DNA from: Streptomyces sp. WMMC940
GTDB lineage: Bacteria > Actinomycetota > Actinomycetes > Streptomycetales > Streptomycetaceae
Assembly: GCF_027460265.1 (NCBI RefSeq)
Contig: NZ_JAPZBC010000001.1
Span: 5,870,001 to 5,934,000, forward strand
Length of the DNA stretch: 64,000 bases
Direction of reading: 5' to 3'
Positions 63,818 to 64,000 of the stretch are shown here, piece by piece. Position 1 is the first letter of the stretch. Each line of letters starts with the position of its first letter. Below the pieces are notes generated by a model that ran no database searches, was not told the origin of the DNA, and saw only the letters and a list, made by a program, of their open reading frames with translations. Made by a program: the position numbers and the translations under genes.

Positions 63818-64000
63818 ATGGACGTTTCATTGACCATGTGGCTGGTGACCATTCTTGGTCTCTCCGCCCTGATCGCTGTCGACTTCTTCATCGGGCGCAA
63901 GCCCCATGATGTGTCGATCAAGGAAGCGGGCATCTGGACGATCGTCTGGATCGTCCTGGCAGCGATCTTCGGTGTCGGACTGCTGCTGGCCGGTGAGAGC
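63818..64000 (+). CDS. TerC-family integral membrane protein (5' part, cut by window end)
   Basis: The first 61 codons of a TerC/Alx-type membrane protein, running off the window. The start MDVSLTMWLVTILGLSALIA is followed by VDFFIGRKPHDVSIKEAG and a second helix TIVWIVLAAIFGVGLLLAG. The Asp in AVDFF and the loop are typical of TerC proteins, which export or handle metals, with Alx shown to affect manganese. The ATG at 63818 follows GGAGG by four bases. The upstream manganese riboswitch supports a manganese role in this strain. Confidence 0.9.
   Translation, partial: MDVSLTMWLVTILGLSALIAVDFFIGRKPHDVSIKEAGIWTIVWIVLAAIFGVGLLLAGES

Overview
The window is high-GC, densely coded DNA whose gene order (pyk, pdtaR-type regulator, livKHMGF-like transporter, polA, rpsA, coaE, slipin, uvrB, terD/terC) I recognise from memory as a conserved stretch of the Streptomyces core chromosome. 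A two-domain LPXTG-type chaplin and a candidate sigma-BldN promoter also point to a sporulating, hydrophobic-hyphae actinomycete. No prophage, transposase, CRISPR array or rRNA is visible. One tRNA (Leu, CAA) is present.

Layout. 0.25-3.1 kb: an operon of a PLP decarboxylase and a flavin N-monooxygenase of the siderophore type, without the acyltransferase and synthetase that normally follow. 3.4-9 kb: a Tat-exported 5'-nucleotidase, a SIMPL protein, pyruvate kinase and two adjacent genes sharing one C-terminal domain. 9-10 kb: a free-standing HTH/LAGLIDADG protein next to tRNA-Leu. 10.1-16.7 kb: an ANTAR response regulator and a five-gene branched-chain amino acid ABC transporter. 17-24.8 kb: a secreted S15 peptidase, a thioesterase, a YdeP-type molybdopterin oxidoreductase and DNA polymerase I. 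25-32.8 kb: membrane and secreted proteins, HrpB helicase and a methyltransferase. 33-38.3 kb: ribosomal protein S1, a PAC2 protein, CoaE and small proteins. 38.5-44.7 kb: slipin, a SNF2 helicase/SWIM pair and the chaplin. 45-49.7 kb: DUF2293, a conserved protein followed by a tRNA-like non-coding RNA candidate, an aminotransferase, an HxlR regulator and a uridine-kinase-like protein. 49.9-54.4 kb: pseudouridine salvage pair, a lipoprotein and a secreted C39-like peptidase. 54.6-64 kb: cupin, MFS exporter, Ogt, an MHYT protein, UvrB and a tellurium-type cluster ending in TerC, cut by the window edge.

Most notable signals outside the genes. (1) Between 46.63 and 46.77 kb there is an RNA that can fold with a tRNA T-arm, a 7-bp acceptor stem closed by a six-base loop, and a D-arm, all held by a long bulged helix; this is the architecture of YrlA-type Y RNAs. 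No Ro60/TROVE gene is in the window and its immediate upstream neighbour is an uncharacterised conserved protein. (2) Three DNA-repair genes (polA, ogt, uvrB) each carry the TTGTCRGTG-N8-TAnnnT type DNA-damage promoter (PafBC/RecA-independent in mycobacteria), each exactly 7 bases ahead of the start codon, so all three messages would be leaderless. (3) The terC gene is preceded by a yybP-ykoY (manganese) riboswitch. (4) The chaplin has a CATAAC-N16-CGTTAT promoter. (5) A perfect 12-bp inverted repeat lies between the divergent aminotransferase and HxlR genes.

All assignments rest on reading the sequence and on memory of protein and RNA families; no searches were run.
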